A stretch of DNA of 64,000 bases, taken from positions 1-64,000 of the forward strand of contig NZ_JAGPWC010000015.1 of the NCBI RefSeq assembly GCF_018119405.1, read 5' to 3'. Position 1 is the first letter of the stretch; every line of letters starts with the position of its first letter. The notes beneath the pieces are model-generated. The model was not told the origin of the DNA. It saw nothing but the letters and a program-made list of their open reading frames with translations, and searched no databases. Source of the stretch: Massilia sp. ST3 (GTDB lineage: Bacteria; Pseudomonadota; Gammaproteobacteria; Burkholderiales; Burkholderiaceae_D). Positions 1-10,228 of the stretch are shown here, one piece after another. The translations under genes and the position numbers were made by a program.

Positions 1-2919
1 GCGCGCGGCGCCCAGGAGCGCCTGAACGTGGCGATCGCCTCGTACGGGCGTGCGGTGCGCGGCCTGGCGGCCCTGCACGCGGCCGGCGACACCCCGGACG
101 GCTCGCTGTCGCGGCGCGCCTTCGAGCGCTACGTGCGCGCCCTCGACCTGGCGCGCGACTATCCGGCGATCGAGGCGGTGACTTTCGCCGCGTATGTACG
201 CGAGGGCGAGCGCGCGGCCTTCGAGGCCGCCATGCGCGCCGACCGCAGCGTCGACCCGGATGGCTATCCCGATTTCACGATCCGCTCCGACGGTCCACGC
301 CCCAGCTACGAAGTGATCGCCTACCAGTTCCCGTCCAGCCTGCCCAGCGGGCGGATCGGGGTCGACATCGCCGCCCAGCCGCTGGTGGCCAGGTCGCTGG
401 CGCGTTCGCGCGACAGCGGCGGCCTGAGCGCGTCGGGCAACCCGGTCCTGATCCGGTATCCGGTGCCGCACAACGTGCTGGGCATGCGCCTGCCGCTGTA
501 CCGCGGCGGCGTCCTGCCGCCGACCGTAGAAGCGCGCCGCGCCGCCTACCTGGGCTCGGTGGGGATCGCGTTCTCGGTGCAGGAGCTGGTCAGCGGCGCG
601 CTTGGCTTCCTCGAAGACCAGCCGGTGCGAGTGAGCCTGTACGGCAGCGGGCTGCCGACCGGCAGCACCGGCCTGGCGCCCGGCGCCGGCGACCGCCTGC
701 TGTTCGGCGCCGATGTGCGGGCCGATCTGCGCGCCGGCCGCGGGCAGGAGGGAGGGACCGCGGACGGCCGCTTCGTTTCCCTGCTCGGGGTCGATTACGC
801 CGGCAGCCAGTGGAAGGTGCATTTCTCGGCTCCGCACAGCGGCATGATGGTGGGCGCCGACCCCTATCTGCCGGGCGCCGCGCTGGTGCTGGGCTTTGGC
901 GGCACCCTGCTGGTCTACGGCCTGTTCCTGGCCCAGTACAACGCGCGCCGCCAGGCGGTGCGCCAGCGCCTGCTGCTCGACTCGGTGCTCGACAACCTGG
1001 ATGCCTGCGTCTACCTGAAGGACGGCGCGCGCCGCTTCCGTTACGTCAACGCCAAGGGCGCCGAGGGCCTGGGCCAGCCGGCTGCGCTGCTGGTCGGCCG
1101 GCGCGACCTGGACGTGATGCCCGCCGCCAGCGCCGACGCCCTGTGGGAGCGCGACCGGGCCGTGCTCGAAGGCGGCCAGCGCAGCGCCGGCCAGGTGGAG
1201 CAGGCGGCGCCCGGCGGCGCCCCGCGCCAGTTGTGGAGCGTGCGCGTGCCGCTCCAGGTCGGCAGCCACGACCCGGCGGTGCTGTGCGTGTCGACCGACA
1301 TCACCGAGCTGCACCAGCTCAAGGCGCAGGCCGACGCCGCCAGCAAGGCCAAGAGCGACTTCCTGTCGAACATGAGCCACGAGATCCGCACGCCGATGAA
1401 CAGCATCATCGGCATGACCCACCTGGCGCTGCAGGGCGCGCCCGACCCGCGCCAGCGCGACTACCTGGAAAAGATCCACCACTCGGGCCAGCACCTGCTG
1501 GGCATCATCAACGACATCCTCGATTTCTCCAAGATCGAGGCCGGCATGCTCAAGCTGGACCAGGTCAGCTTCATGCTCGACAGCCTGATGCGCAACGTCG
1601 AGACCCAGCTCGGCCAGGCGGCCGCCGCCAAGGGACTGGGCTTCGATGTCGACATCGCGCCCGAGCTGATGCGGCCCCTGCGCGGCGATCCGCTGCGCCT
1701 GGGCCAGGTGTTGCTGAATTTCGCCGGCAACGCCGTCAAGTTCTCCTACCGCGGCCGGATCGCGCTGCGGGTGCGGCTGGAGCGCGCCTTCGGCCCCGAG
1801 GTGCTGCTGCGCTTCGAGGTGCGCGACCAGGGCATCGGTATCGAGCCCCAGGCCGCCAGGAACCTGTTCACGCCTTTCCAGCAGGCCGACGGCTCGGCCA
1901 CCCGGCGCCACGGCGGCACCGGCCTGGGCCTGGCGATCAGCCGCCAGCTCGCCGAGCTGATGGGCGGGACGGCCGGCGTCGACAGTAGCCCGGGGCTGGG
2001 CAGCACCTTCTGGTTCACGGCGCGCCTGGGCCTGGACGACACCGCCGGCGGGACGGGGGCGGGCCTGGGCGCCGCGCCGGCGACCCAGAGCGCGCGCCTG
2101 GATGGCTGCGCGGTGCTGCTGGTCGAGGACAATCCCTTCAACCAGCAGGTGGCGCGCGAACTGCTCGAGCAGGCCGGCGCCGCCGTGGTGGTCGCCAACC
2201 AGGGCGAGGAAGCGCTGGCGGCGATGGCCGGGCAGCGCTTCGACTGCGTCCTGATGGACGTGCAGATGCCGGTGATGGACGGCCTGGAAGCGACGCGCCG
2301 CATCCGCGCCAACCCGCGGCTGGCCGACACCCTGGTGGTGGCCATGACCGCCAACGCCGGGGTCGACGACCGCACCCGTTGCCTTGAGGCGGGCATGAAC
2401 GAATTCCTGACCAAGCCGGTGGTGCCGGAGCTGCTGGCCGCCACCATCGCGCGCTGCCTGGGACGCACCTCGGCGCCGGTGCCGGACGTGGCCACCGTCA
2501 ACCCGGCGGCGTCGATGGCCGCCGCGGCCGGGGGCCTGCTCGACATGGCCCAGCTGGGCGTGACCTCGAGCGGCGATCGCGCCAAGATGCGTAAATACGC
2601 CTTCATGTTCCTGGAGGCGGCGCGCGAAGCCCTGCCCGAGATCGACGCCGCGCTGGCCGCAGGCGACCTGGAGCTGGCGGCGCGCGTGGGCCACCGCATC
2701 AAGTCCTCGGCGCGCGCCGTGGGCGCGCGCGATTTCGGCGCCGTGTGCGAAGACCTGGAAGCCCAGCCGCGGCGCCAGCATGGCAAGAGCGGCCCCACCA
2801 GCACGGCCCAGGCCCGGGCCCTGGTGGCGCGCCTGCGCGCCATGCTGGTGCGGCTCGAGCGCGAGATCACGGCCCAGCTCGGCGACCGCGCCGGAGACCA
2901 GCGCGGAGACCCGCGCTAA
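1..2919 (+). CDS. Hybrid sensor histidine kinase with CHASE, PAS, receiver and Hpt domains (5' end missing)
   Basis: The frame is open from base 1, so the gene starts before the window; 972 residues are visible. An extracytoplasmic CHASE-like sensor region fills about residues 1-285 and ends in one clear membrane segment (about 288-310). A PAS domain follows (about 320-440). The HisKA box is [11 protein letters not shown] with phospho-acceptor His near residue 460, followed by HATPase boxes DQGIGIEP and [11 protein letters not shown] receiver domain has its phospho-Asp in [12 protein letters not shown] (about 753). A C-terminal Hpt domain has [10 protein letters not shown] with His near 898. 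This is a full four-step phosphorelay in one protein. The partner regulator and the signal cannot be told from here. The stop codon TAA is directly followed by a small inverted-repeat element. Confidence 0.93.
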   Translation, partial: ARGAQERLNVAIASYGRAVRGLAALHAAGDTPDGSLSRRAFERYVRALDLARDYPAIEAVTFAAYVREGERAAFEAAMRADRSVDPDGYPDFTIRSDGPRPSYEVIAYQFPSSLPSGRIGVDIAAQPLVARSLARSRDSGGLSASGNPVLIRYPVPHNVLGMRLPLYRGGVLPPTVEARRAAYLGSVGIAFSVQELVSGALGFLEDQPVRVSLYGSGLPTGSTGLAPGAGDRLLFGADVRADLRAGRGQEGGTADGRFVSLLGVDYAGSQWKVHFSAPHSGMMVGADPYLPGAALVLGFGGTLLVYGLFLAQYNARRQAVRQRLLLDSVLDNLDACVYLKDGARRFRYVNAKGAEGLGQPAALLVGRRDLDVMPAASADALWERDRAVLEGGQRSAGQVEQAAPGGAPRQLWSVRVPLQVGSHDPAVLCVSTDITELHQLKAQADAASKAKSDFLSNMSHEIRTPMNSIIGMTHLALQGAPDPRQRDYLEKIHHSGQHLLGIINDILDFSKIEAGMLKLDQVSFMLDSLMRNVETQLGQAAAAKGLGFDVDIAPELMRPLRGDPLRLGQVLLNFAGNAVKFSYRGRIALRVRLERAFGPEVLLRFEVRDQGIGIEPQAARNLFTPFQQADGSATRRHGGTGLGLAISRQLAELMGGTAGVDSSPGLGSTFWFTARLGLDDTAGGTGAGLGAAPATQSARLDGCAVLLVEDNPFNQQVARELLEQAGAAVVVANQGEEALAAMAGQRFDCVLMDVQMPVMDGLEATRRIRANPRLADTLVVAMTANAGVDDRTRCLEAGMNEFLTKPVVPELLAATIARCLGRTSAPVPDVATVNPAASMAAAAGGLLDMAQLGVTSSGDRAKMRKYAFMFLEAAREALPEIDAALAAGDLELAARVGHRIKSSARAVGARDFGAVCEDLEAQPRRQHGKSGPTSTAQARALVARLRAMLVRLEREITAQLGDRAGDQRGDPR

Positions 2920-3075
2920 GAACCTATCCCAGCAGGCGGGAGGAAGCTCATGGCGATGCATGGGAAGTGCAGGCAAGGCGCGAGCAGGCAGTGTGGCTGG
3001 CCACACAACGACGAGCAACGCCGCTTGCGCTTGCCAGGCGCGGCATGAGCGAGTCCCGCCTACTGGGATAGGTTC
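2920..3075. repeat. 156-bp element with terminal inverted repeats (MITE-like)
   Basis: The ends 2919-2941 and 3054-3076 are inverted repeats matching at 22 of 23 positions (AGAACCTATCCCAG ... CTGGGATAGGTTCT). The element is bounded by TAA on both sides (2917-2919 and 3076-3078), and the left TAA is the stop codon of the sensor kinase. The interior contains another hairpin (GTGTGGC TG GCCACAC) and further partly self-complementary blocks. No transposase is encoded. It looks like a non-autonomous mobile element or a repeated structured element. Confidence 0.75.
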
Positions 3076-3182
3076 TAAGTGTGCCCGGCAGGGCGGCGGC
3101 GCGGCCCCTGTTGGCTGCCATGCACTACCGCCGAGCGCCCAAAACGGGTATCCTTTGCCCCTGAGCTGTCCGAATCGAACCC

Positions 3183-6100
3183 ATGTCCTCCCCCATCAAT
3201 CCCGGCTTGTTGATCTTGCACGGCAACCACCTCGAGTTGCTGCGCAGCGCCGTGTTCGACTGGATGAGGAGCCACCCGCTCGGGCCGCTGGAAGAAGAAA
3301 TCATCCTGGTGCAATCGAATGGCGTGGCCGAGTGGCTCAAGATCGCCCTGGCCGAGGAGCTCGGGGTGTGCGCCGCCACCCGCGTGGCCCTGCCGGCGCG
3401 TTTCATGTGGGAAGCCTACCGCGGCATGCTGGGGCGCGAGCGCGTGCCCACCCGTTCGCCCTTCGACAAGGATCCGCTCACCTGGCGCCTGATGCGCCTG
3501 CTGCCCGAGCTGCTGCAGGAACCGGGCTACGAACCGCTGGCGCGCTTCCTGGCCGACGGCGACGCCGAGCGCCGCCTGCAGCTGGCCGAGCGCCTGGCCG
3601 ACCTGTACGACCAGTACCAGGTCTACCGCGCCGACTGGCTGATCGACTGGGCCGCCGGGCGCGACCAGCTGCGCCGCGCCGTGGGCGACCCGGTGCCGCT
3701 GGCGCCGGACCAGAAGTGGCAGGCCTGCCTGTGGCGCGCCGTCCACGCCAGCGTGCCGCCGGAACAGCGTTTTTCGGGCCGCGCCACCATCCACCAGCAA
3801 TTCCTGGCCGCCAACCTGGAAAGCCGGCGCCCGGTATCGCGTCTGCCCCGCCGGGTGATCCTGTTCGGCATGTCGACCCTGCCTTACCAGACCCTGCAGG
3901 GCTTTGCCGCGCTCTCGCTGCACACCCAGGTGGTGGTGGCGGTGCCGAATCCCTGCCGCTTCTACTGGGGCGACATCATCGAAGGCCGCGAGCTGCTGCG
4001 CGCGGCGCGCCGCCGCCAGCCGCTGCGCGCCGGCGCCGACCTGGCCAGCGTGCCGATCGAGGAGCTGCACGCCCACAGCCATCCGCTGCTGGCGAGCTGG
4101 GGGCGCCAGGGACGCGATTTCGTGCGCATGCTGGACGAATTCGACAATGGCGAAGGTGCGCGCCAGGGCAACCTGCGCGTCGATTTGTTCTCCGAGGACG
4201 ACGGCGAGACCCTGCTGGCCCAGGCCCAGGCCGCCGTGCGCGACCTGCTGCCCCTGAGCGAGCACCCGCACGCGCCGCCCGCGCGGGAGGACCGCTCGAT
4301 CGAGTTCCACATCACCCACAGCGTGCAGCGCGAAGTCGAGGTGCTGCACGACCAGCTGCTGTCCTGGTTCGCCCAGGACCCGAGCCTGCGCCCGCGCGAC
4401 ATCGTGGTGATGGTGCCCGATATCGACGCCTTCTCGGCCGCCATCCACGCCGTGTTCGACCAGCACCGCCGCAGCGACCCGCGCCACATTCCCTTCGAGA
4501 TCGGCGACGTGCGCGACCGCAGCGTCAACCCGCTGCTGGCCGCCCTCGAATGGCTGCTGCGCCTGCCCCAGCAGCGCTGCCGCCAGAGCGAGGTGCGCGA
4601 CCTGCTCGACGTGCCGGCGGTGGCGCGCCGCTTCGGCCTGCGCGAAGACGATCTCGCCATCCTGGGCCGCTGGATCGAGGGCGCCGGCGTGCGCTGGGGC
4701 CTGGACCGCGAGCACCGCGACGGCCTGGGCCTGGGCTCGGCGGGCGAACAGAACGCCTGGATCTTCGGCGTGCGCCGCATGCTGCTCGGCTACGCCAGCG
4801 GCGCGGGGAGCAGCTTCGGCGAGATCGAGCCCTATGCCGAAGTGGGCGGCCTGGACGCCGCCCTGGCCGGTTCGCTGGCCCAGCTGGTCGAAGCCCTGCT
4901 GGAGTGGCGCGCCGTGCTGGCCGCGCCGCGCCGCCCGATGGAATGGGGCGAGGTGGCGCGCCGCATGCTGGCCGCCTTCTTCACGGCCCAGGATGAAGCC
5001 GACCGCCTGACCCTGGCCCAGCTGAACGAAGGCCTGCAGTGCTGGCTGGAGACGGTCGACGCGGCCGGCTTCGACGAGCCGGTGTCGCTGGCGGTGCTGC
5101 GCGAAGCCTGGCTGTCCCAGCTCGACCAGCCGACCCTGAACCACCAGTTCGTCTCCGGCGGCGTCACCTTCTGCACCCTGATGCCGATGCGCGCCGTGCC
5201 TTTCCGCGTGGTCTGCCTGCTCGGCATGAACGACGGCGACTTCCCGCGCCGCGCCCAGCAGGCCGACTTCGACCTGCTGGCACTGCCGGGGCTGGCCCGC
5301 CCGGGCGACCGCTCGCGCCGCGACGACGACCGCTACCTGATGCTGGAAGCGATGCTGGCGGCGCGCGACAAGTTCTACGTCAGCTGGGTGGGGCGCAACG
5401 TGCGCGACAACAGCGAGCAGCCGGCCTCGGTGCTGGTGGCCCAGCTGCGCGACTACCTGGCCAACGGCTGGGACCTCGACCTGTCCGAGCGCACCGTCGA
5501 ACACGCGCTGCAGCCGTTCAGCCGGCGCTACTTCGAGCGCGGCGGCCTGCTGACCTATGCCGGCGAATGGCGCGCGGCCCACGGCGCCGGGGAAGGGGAG
5601 ACCGGGGACGCCTTGCCGCCCTACGAACTGGAACCGGGCGCCGTGCTGCGCCTGGGCGAACTGGCCAGCTTCCTGCGCCAGCCGGCGCGCTACTTCTTCC
5701 GCCGCCGCCTGGGCGTGAGCTTCGCCGACGCCGCCGTGGTGGGCGAGGACGAGGAACCCTTCGCCCTCGACGCGCTGGAGCGCTTCTTCATCGAGGACCA
5801 CCTGCTGGACGACAGCGGCCCGGCCGAGGGCCTGCACGAAGTGCGCGCCACCCTCAAGGGCCGCGCCGAGCGCCTGGCGCGCGAAGGCGTGCTGCCGATC
5901 GGCCTGCTGGGCCGCCAGTACCAGGAGCAGCTGGTCGAAGGCCTGGTTCCGGTGCGGAGCGCCTGGCTGCGCCTGGGCGCGCGCTTCCCGCAGCCGGCGC
6001 CCAAGCTAGCCGTCAGCCTGGTGTTCGACGACGGCCTGGCGCTGGAAGACTGGATCGACCGCCTGCGTAGCGACGGCGAGCGCAGCGCCTGGCTGGTGCA

Positions 6101-6569
6101 GATCTCGTCCAAGGTGCTGGATAAACAAGGGCGTCCGCGCGGCGACAAGCTGATTGGCCCCTGGCTGCGCCAGCTGGCCAGCGCCGCCTGCGGCACGCCG
6201 GTGGCGGGCTGCCTGGTGGCGCGCGACGCCGTGATCGAGATGGCGCCGCTGGAGCAGGACGCCGCCCGGCGCGCCCTGCGCGAACTGGCGCTGCTCTGGC
6301 GCAGCAACCTGGACCAGCCGCTGGCCGTGGCCTGCAAGACCGCGCTGGCCTACCTGGCCGAAGGCGATGCGCGCGCCACCTACGACGGCGGCTTCGAGCT
6401 CACCGGCGAGGTGGCCGAGCCTTGCCTGGCGCGCCTGTGGCCGGACTTCGAAAGCCTGGCGGCGGCCGGCGACTGGCCCCAGGTGGCGGTCCAGCTCTAC
6501 GGGCCGCTGGCGCGCTGGCTCGACGAGGGGCTGACGGTGACGCCCCTCGGCGCGGAGGAGGACGCATGA
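3183..6569 (+). CDS. recC: Exodeoxyribonuclease V gamma subunit RecC
   Basis: The product has 1128 residues, the usual length for RecC. RecC is the Chi-recognition and scaffold subunit of the RecBCD helicase-nuclease, which processes double-strand breaks for RecA loading. The N-terminus (LLILHGNHLELLRSAVFDW) and the inactive helicase-like core (SNGVAEWLKIALAE; LPYQTLQGFAALS; LGMNDGDFPRR) are typical. The stop codon overlaps the recB start as ATGA, so recC, recB and recD are translationally coupled. Start chosen at the first ATG after the upstream gap. No strong Shine-Dalgarno is visible. Confidence 0.96.
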   Translation: MSSPINPGLLILHGNHLELLRSAVFDWMRSHPLGPLEEEIILVQSNGVAEWLKIALAEELGVCAATRVALPARFMWEAYRGMLGRERVPTRSPFDKDPLTWRLMRLLPELLQEPGYEPLARFLADGDAERRLQLAERLADLYDQYQVYRADWLIDWAAGRDQLRRAVGDPVPLAPDQKWQACLWRAVHASVPPEQRFSGRATIHQQFLAANLESRRPVSRLPRRVILFGMSTLPYQTLQGFAALSLHTQVVVAVPNPCRFYWGDIIEGRELLRAARRRQPLRAGADLASVPIEELHAHSHPLLASWGRQGRDFVRMLDEFDNGEGARQGNLRVDLFSEDDGETLLAQAQAAVRDLLPLSEHPHAPPAREDRSIEFHITHSVQREVEVLHDQLLSWFAQDPSLRPRDIVVMVPDIDAFSAAIHAVFDQHRRSDPRHIPFEIGDVRDRSVNPLLAALEWLLRLPQQRCRQSEVRDLLDVPAVARRFGLREDDLAILGRWIEGAGVRWGLDREHRDGLGLGSAGEQNAWIFGVRRMLLGYASGAGSSFGEIEPYAEVGGLDAALAGSLAQLVEALLEWRAVLAAPRRPMEWGEVARRMLAAFFTAQDEADRLTLAQLNEGLQCWLETVDAAGFDEPVSLAVLREAWLSQLDQPTLNHQFVSGGVTFCTLMPMRAVPFRVVCLLGMNDGDFPRRAQQADFDLLALPGLARPGDRSRRDDDRYLMLEAMLAARDKFYVSWVGRNVRDNSEQPASVLVAQLRDYLANGWDLDLSERTVEHALQPFSRRYFERGGLLTYAGEWRAAHGAGEGETGDALPPYELEPGAVLRLGELASFLRQPARYFFRRRLGVSFADAAVVGEDEEPFALDALERFFIEDHLLDDSGPAEGLHEVRATLKGRAERLAREGVLPIGLLGRQYQEQLVEGLVPVRSAWLRLGARFPQPAPKLAVSLVFDDGLALEDWIDRLRSDGERSAWLVQISSKVLDKQGRPRGDKLIGPWLRQLASAACGTPVAGCLVARDAVIEMAPLEQDAARRALRELALLWRSNLDQPLAVACKTALAYLAEGDARATYDGGFELTGEVAEPCLARLWPDFESLAAAGDWPQVAVQLYGPLARWLDEGLTVTPLGAEEDA

Positions 6570-9500
6570 GCATCGAGCTCCAGCCGCTGTCCTTCCCGCT
6601 GCACGGCTCGCGCCTGATCGAGGCCTCGGCCGGCACCGGCAAGACCTGGACCATCGCCGCGCTCTACCTGCGCCTGGTGCTGGGGCATGGCGGCGACGAT
6701 GCTTTCGCCCGACCTCTGTTGCCGTCCGAGATCCTGGTAATGACCTTCACCCGCGCCGCCACGCGCGAGTTGTCGAACCGCGTGCGCGAGCGCCTGGTGC
6801 AGGCCGCCGCCTTCTTCCGTGGCGAGCTGGACCTGATCGATCCCTACCTGCGCGACCTGGCCGAGGCCTATCCGGAAGGCAGCGCGCGCAGCGTGGCCGC
6901 GCACCGCCTGATGCTGGCCGCCGAGACCATGGACGAGGCGGCGATCTTCACCATCGACGCCTGGTGCCAGCGCATGCTGCGCGAGCATGCCTTCGACAGC
7001 GGCAGCCTGTTCGACGAGGAACTGGTCACCGACGAGCGCGCCCTGTTCGAGGACGCGGCCCACGACTACTGGCGCCAGCACGTCTATCCGCTGGGCGCCG
7101 AGGCGCTCGAGCAGGTGCTGGCATGCTGGAGCAGCGTCGAGGCGCTCAAGGAAAGCGTGCGTGAGCTGGTCTACCGCACCGCGCTGCTGGGCGACCTGAG
7201 CGAGGAACCCCTGGGTGTGCTGGTGGGCCGCCTGGCCGCCGCCCAGCGCGCCCAGCTGGCGCAGCTCAAGGAAGGCTGGCATGAGCGCGCCGGCGAGATG
7301 GAACGCTGGATCGCCGGGCACCGCGAGCGCAATCCCAAGTGCTTCAACGGCAACAAGATGCGCGCCGATTCCCTGGTCAAATGGTTCGACGCGCTGCGCG
7401 CCTGGGCGCTCGACCCCGACTTGCACCTGCCGCAGCTGCCCGACACCGCCTGGAAGCGCCTGACCGAAGAGGGCGTCGTGGACGCCTTCGGCAAGGACTT
7501 CCATGCCGAGGTACCCGAATGCTTCGGCTGCACCGCGCCACTACGCGCCGGACTGGATGCGATCGCGCCGATCGGCCACGCGCTGCTGCGCCACGCCGCC
7601 GGCCAGATCGCCCAGCGCATGCGCGAACTCAAGCGCCGCAACCGCCAGTTCGGTTTCGCCGACATGCTCGAACGCCTCAAGGATGCGCTCGAGGGCGAGA
7701 ATGGCGAGGTCCTGCGGCGCCGCATCGTGGAACAGTATCCGGTGGCGATGGTCGACGAATTCCAGGACACTTCACCCGACCAGTACCGCATCTTCGACCT
7801 GCTGTACCGGGTGGCGGACGATGCACCGCAGCAGGGCCTGTTCCTGATCGGCGACCCCAAGCAGTCGATCTACGGCTTCCGCGGCGCCGACATCCACAGC
7901 TACCTGTCGGCGCGGCGCGCCACCGAAGGCCGCCACTATAAACTCGGCACCAACTACCGCTCGACCGCGCCGCTGGTGTCGGCCGTGAACCGGGTGTTCG
8001 CCTGCGCGGAGGGCGACGGGAATGGCGGCGGCTATCCGCAGGGCGCCTTCCGCTTCCGCCGTGGCGAGGACAATCCCTTGCCTTTCGAACCGGTGGCGGC
8101 CAAGGGCCACCGCGAACGCCTGGTCGGCGCCGAGGGCGTGCTGCACGCGATGACGGTGGCCTGCTGCCACCGCGAGGACCTGAAGGGCGACGAGTACCGC
8201 GAATTCTTCGCCGGCCACTGCGCCGAGCAGATCGTGCGCCTGCTGAACGACGAGCGGGTCGGCTTCTCGGACGGCGAGCGTTTCCGCCGCCTGATGCCGG
8301 CCGATATCGCGATCCTGGTGCGCGACCGGCGCGAGGCCGGGGCCGTGCGCCGCGCCCTGGTGCGGCGCATGGTGGCCAGCGTCTACCTGTCGGACAAGGA
8401 TTCGGTGATCGAGAGCGAGGAAGCGGCTGACATGCTGCGCTGGCTGTACGCGGTCGCCAATCCGCTCGACGGCGCGCTGGCGCGCGCGGCCTTCGCCACC
8501 CGGACCGCCGGCCTGCCGCTAGCCGAGCTGGCGCGCCTCTCGCACGACGAGGAAGCCTGGGAAACGCGGGTGGAGCAGCTCAAGGCCCTGCACGGCAGCT
8601 GGCAGCGCCAGGGCGTGCTCGCCATGCTGCGCCGCTTCGTCCACGAACTGAACCTGCCGGGACGCCTGCTGCGCGAGCCGGGCGGCGAACGGCGCCTGAC
8701 CAACCTGCTGCACCTGGCCGAGCTGCTGCAGGAGGCGAGCACCCAGCTGGAGGGCGAGCAAGCCCTGATCCGCTGGTTCGCCGAGCAGATCGAAGGCCTG
8801 GGCGAGGGCGGCGACGAGCGCGTGCTGCGCCTGGAAAGCGACGCCGAGCTGGTCAAGGTGGTCACGGTGCACAAGTCCAAGGGCCTGGAATACCCGCTGG
8901 TGTTCCTGCCTTTCGCGGTCACCGCGCGCCCGGTGGAGAAGGGCAGCCGCGCCTTCTTCGAATTCATCGACCAGGACGGCGAGCGGCGCCTCGACCTGAG
9001 CCTGAGCGCCGAGGCCCAGGCCGCGGTCGACCGTGCGCGCCTGGAGGAAGACCTGCGCCTGTTCTACGTGGCGCTGACGCGCGCGCGCCACGCCCTGTGG
9101 CTGGGCACGGCCGTGGTCCTGCACCGCGGCAAGAACCGCCTGCACGAATCGGCCTTCGGCTACCTGCTGGCGGGCGGCGAGCCGATTCCCGCGCCGGCCT
9201 TGCGCGAACGCCTGGAACAGCTGTGCGGCGGCCTCGATTGCATCCGCCTGCTCGACCTGGAGGAAGAACGCGAGGCGCAGCAGCATGCGACGGCTTTCGC
9301 GCGCGACGACGAGCGGCCCGACCTGCTGGACGCGCCGCGCTACGCCGCGAGCTTCGAGCGCGACTGGTCGATCGGCTCCTTCACCTCGCTTACCCGCCAC
9401 GCGGTGGCCGTGGCGGCGCCGGCGCCGATGCGGGCCCAGGAGCAGACCCTGCTCGAGGAAGAGCCGGCGGTGGCGACACCGCCCAGGATCGAGGACGCAC

Positions 9501-10228
9501 CCTGGCACCGCTTCCCGCGCGGCTCGGTGCCAGGCAACTTCATGCACGAGCAGCTCGAGTGGCTGGCCGGCGAAGGCTTCGGCTGCCTGGAAGACCCGGC
9601 CTGCGAACTCCGCCTGGTGCAGCGCATCGAGCGCGCCGGCTGGGCCAACCGCCTGGACGACGCCCTGGCCTGGCTGCGCGCCATCGTCGCGGCCGAGCTG
9701 CCGCCGCTGGGCGCTTCGCTGGCCGAGCTGCAGGACCCGCTGCCGGAAATGGAATTCTGGTTCCCGAGCGAACGCCTGGACCTGCCGCGCCTGGACCGCC
9801 TGTGCCGCGCACACATCTTCGACGGCGCCCAGCGCCCGGTCCTGCCCGAGCGTGCGCTGCACGGCATGCTCAAGGGCTTCGCCGACCTGGTGTTCGAGCA
9901 CGAGGGGCGCTTCTGGGTGCTGGACTACAAATCGAACGCGCTGGGACCGGGCGACGCCGCCTATACCCAGGCGGCGATGGAGGCCGGCATGCTGGAACAC
10001 CGCTACGACATCCAGGGCACGATCTACATGCTGGCCCTGCACCGCCTGCTGCGCGCGCGCCTGGGCGACAGCTACCGTCCGCGCGAGCAACTGGGCGGCG
10101 CCGTGTTCCTGTTCCTGCGCGGGATCGCCAACCCGGCCACGCGCGGCTGCTGCACCCTGGCGCCGGACCTGGAACTGCTGGACGGACTGGACCGCTTGCT
10201 GAACGAGGATCACGATGGCCAAGGCTGA
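6566..10228 (+). CDS. recB: Exodeoxyribonuclease V beta subunit RecB
   Basis: The product has 1220 residues and combines a 3'-5' SF1 helicase with the nuclease of RecBCD. Walker A ASAGTGKTW is at about residues 20-28, motif II VDEFQDTSPDQ near 395, GDPKQSIYGFRG near 430, and VHKSKGLEYPLVF in the second helicase half. The nuclease box VLDYKSNALG lies near residue 1119 and keeps the catalytic Asp and Lys. The start ATG overlaps the recC stop (ATGA) with GGAGGA just upstream; an earlier in-frame ATG inside recC is rejected because the family starts at this point. The recD start lies inside the last 14 bases. Confidence 0.97.
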   Translation: MSIELQPLSFPLHGSRLIEASAGTGKTWTIAALYLRLVLGHGGDDAFARPLLPSEILVMTFTRAATRELSNRVRERLVQAAAFFRGELDLIDPYLRDLAEAYPEGSARSVAAHRLMLAAETMDEAAIFTIDAWCQRMLREHAFDSGSLFDEELVTDERALFEDAAHDYWRQHVYPLGAEALEQVLACWSSVEALKESVRELVYRTALLGDLSEEPLGVLVGRLAAAQRAQLAQLKEGWHERAGEMERWIAGHRERNPKCFNGNKMRADSLVKWFDALRAWALDPDLHLPQLPDTAWKRLTEEGVVDAFGKDFHAEVPECFGCTAPLRAGLDAIAPIGHALLRHAAGQIAQRMRELKRRNRQFGFADMLERLKDALEGENGEVLRRRIVEQYPVAMVDEFQDTSPDQYRIFDLLYRVADDAPQQGLFLIGDPKQSIYGFRGADIHSYLSARRATEGRHYKLGTNYRSTAPLVSAVNRVFACAEGDGNGGGYPQGAFRFRRGEDNPLPFEPVAAKGHRERLVGAEGVLHAMTVACCHREDLKGDEYREFFAGHCAEQIVRLLNDERVGFSDGERFRRLMPADIAILVRDRREAGAVRRALVRRMVASVYLSDKDSVIESEEAADMLRWLYAVANPLDGALARAAFATRTAGLPLAELARLSHDEEAWETRVEQLKALHGSWQRQGVLAMLRRFVHELNLPGRLLREPGGERRLTNLLHLAELLQEASTQLEGEQALIRWFAEQIEGLGEGGDERVLRLESDAELVKVVTVHKSKGLEYPLVFLPFAVTARPVEKGSRAFFEFIDQDGERRLDLSLSAEAQAAVDRARLEEDLRLFYVALTRARHALWLGTAVVLHRGKNRLHESAFGYLLAGGEPIPAPALRERLEQLCGGLDCIRLLDLEEEREAQQHATAFARDDERPDLLDAPRYAASFERDWSIGSFTSLTRHAVAVAAPAPMRAQEQTLLEEEPAVATPPRIEDAPWHRFPRGSVPGNFMHEQLEWLAGEGFGCLEDPACELRLVQRIERAGWANRLDDALAWLRAIVAAELPPLGASLAELQDPLPEMEFWFPSERLDLPRLDRLCRAHIFDGAQRPVLPERALHGMLKGFADLVFEHEGRFWVLDYKSNALGPGDAAYTQAAMEAGMLEHRYDIQGTIYMLALHRLLRARLGDSYRPREQLGGAVFLFLRGIANPATRGCCTLAPDLELLDGLDRLLNEDHDGQG

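Noticed and set aside
3075..5837. A very long open frame on the minus strand opposite recC
   Set aside because: It is a shadow of the GC-rich recC codons. Composition is Gly/Ala/Val/Gln-rich with no domain. recC on the plus strand is complete with all family motifs.
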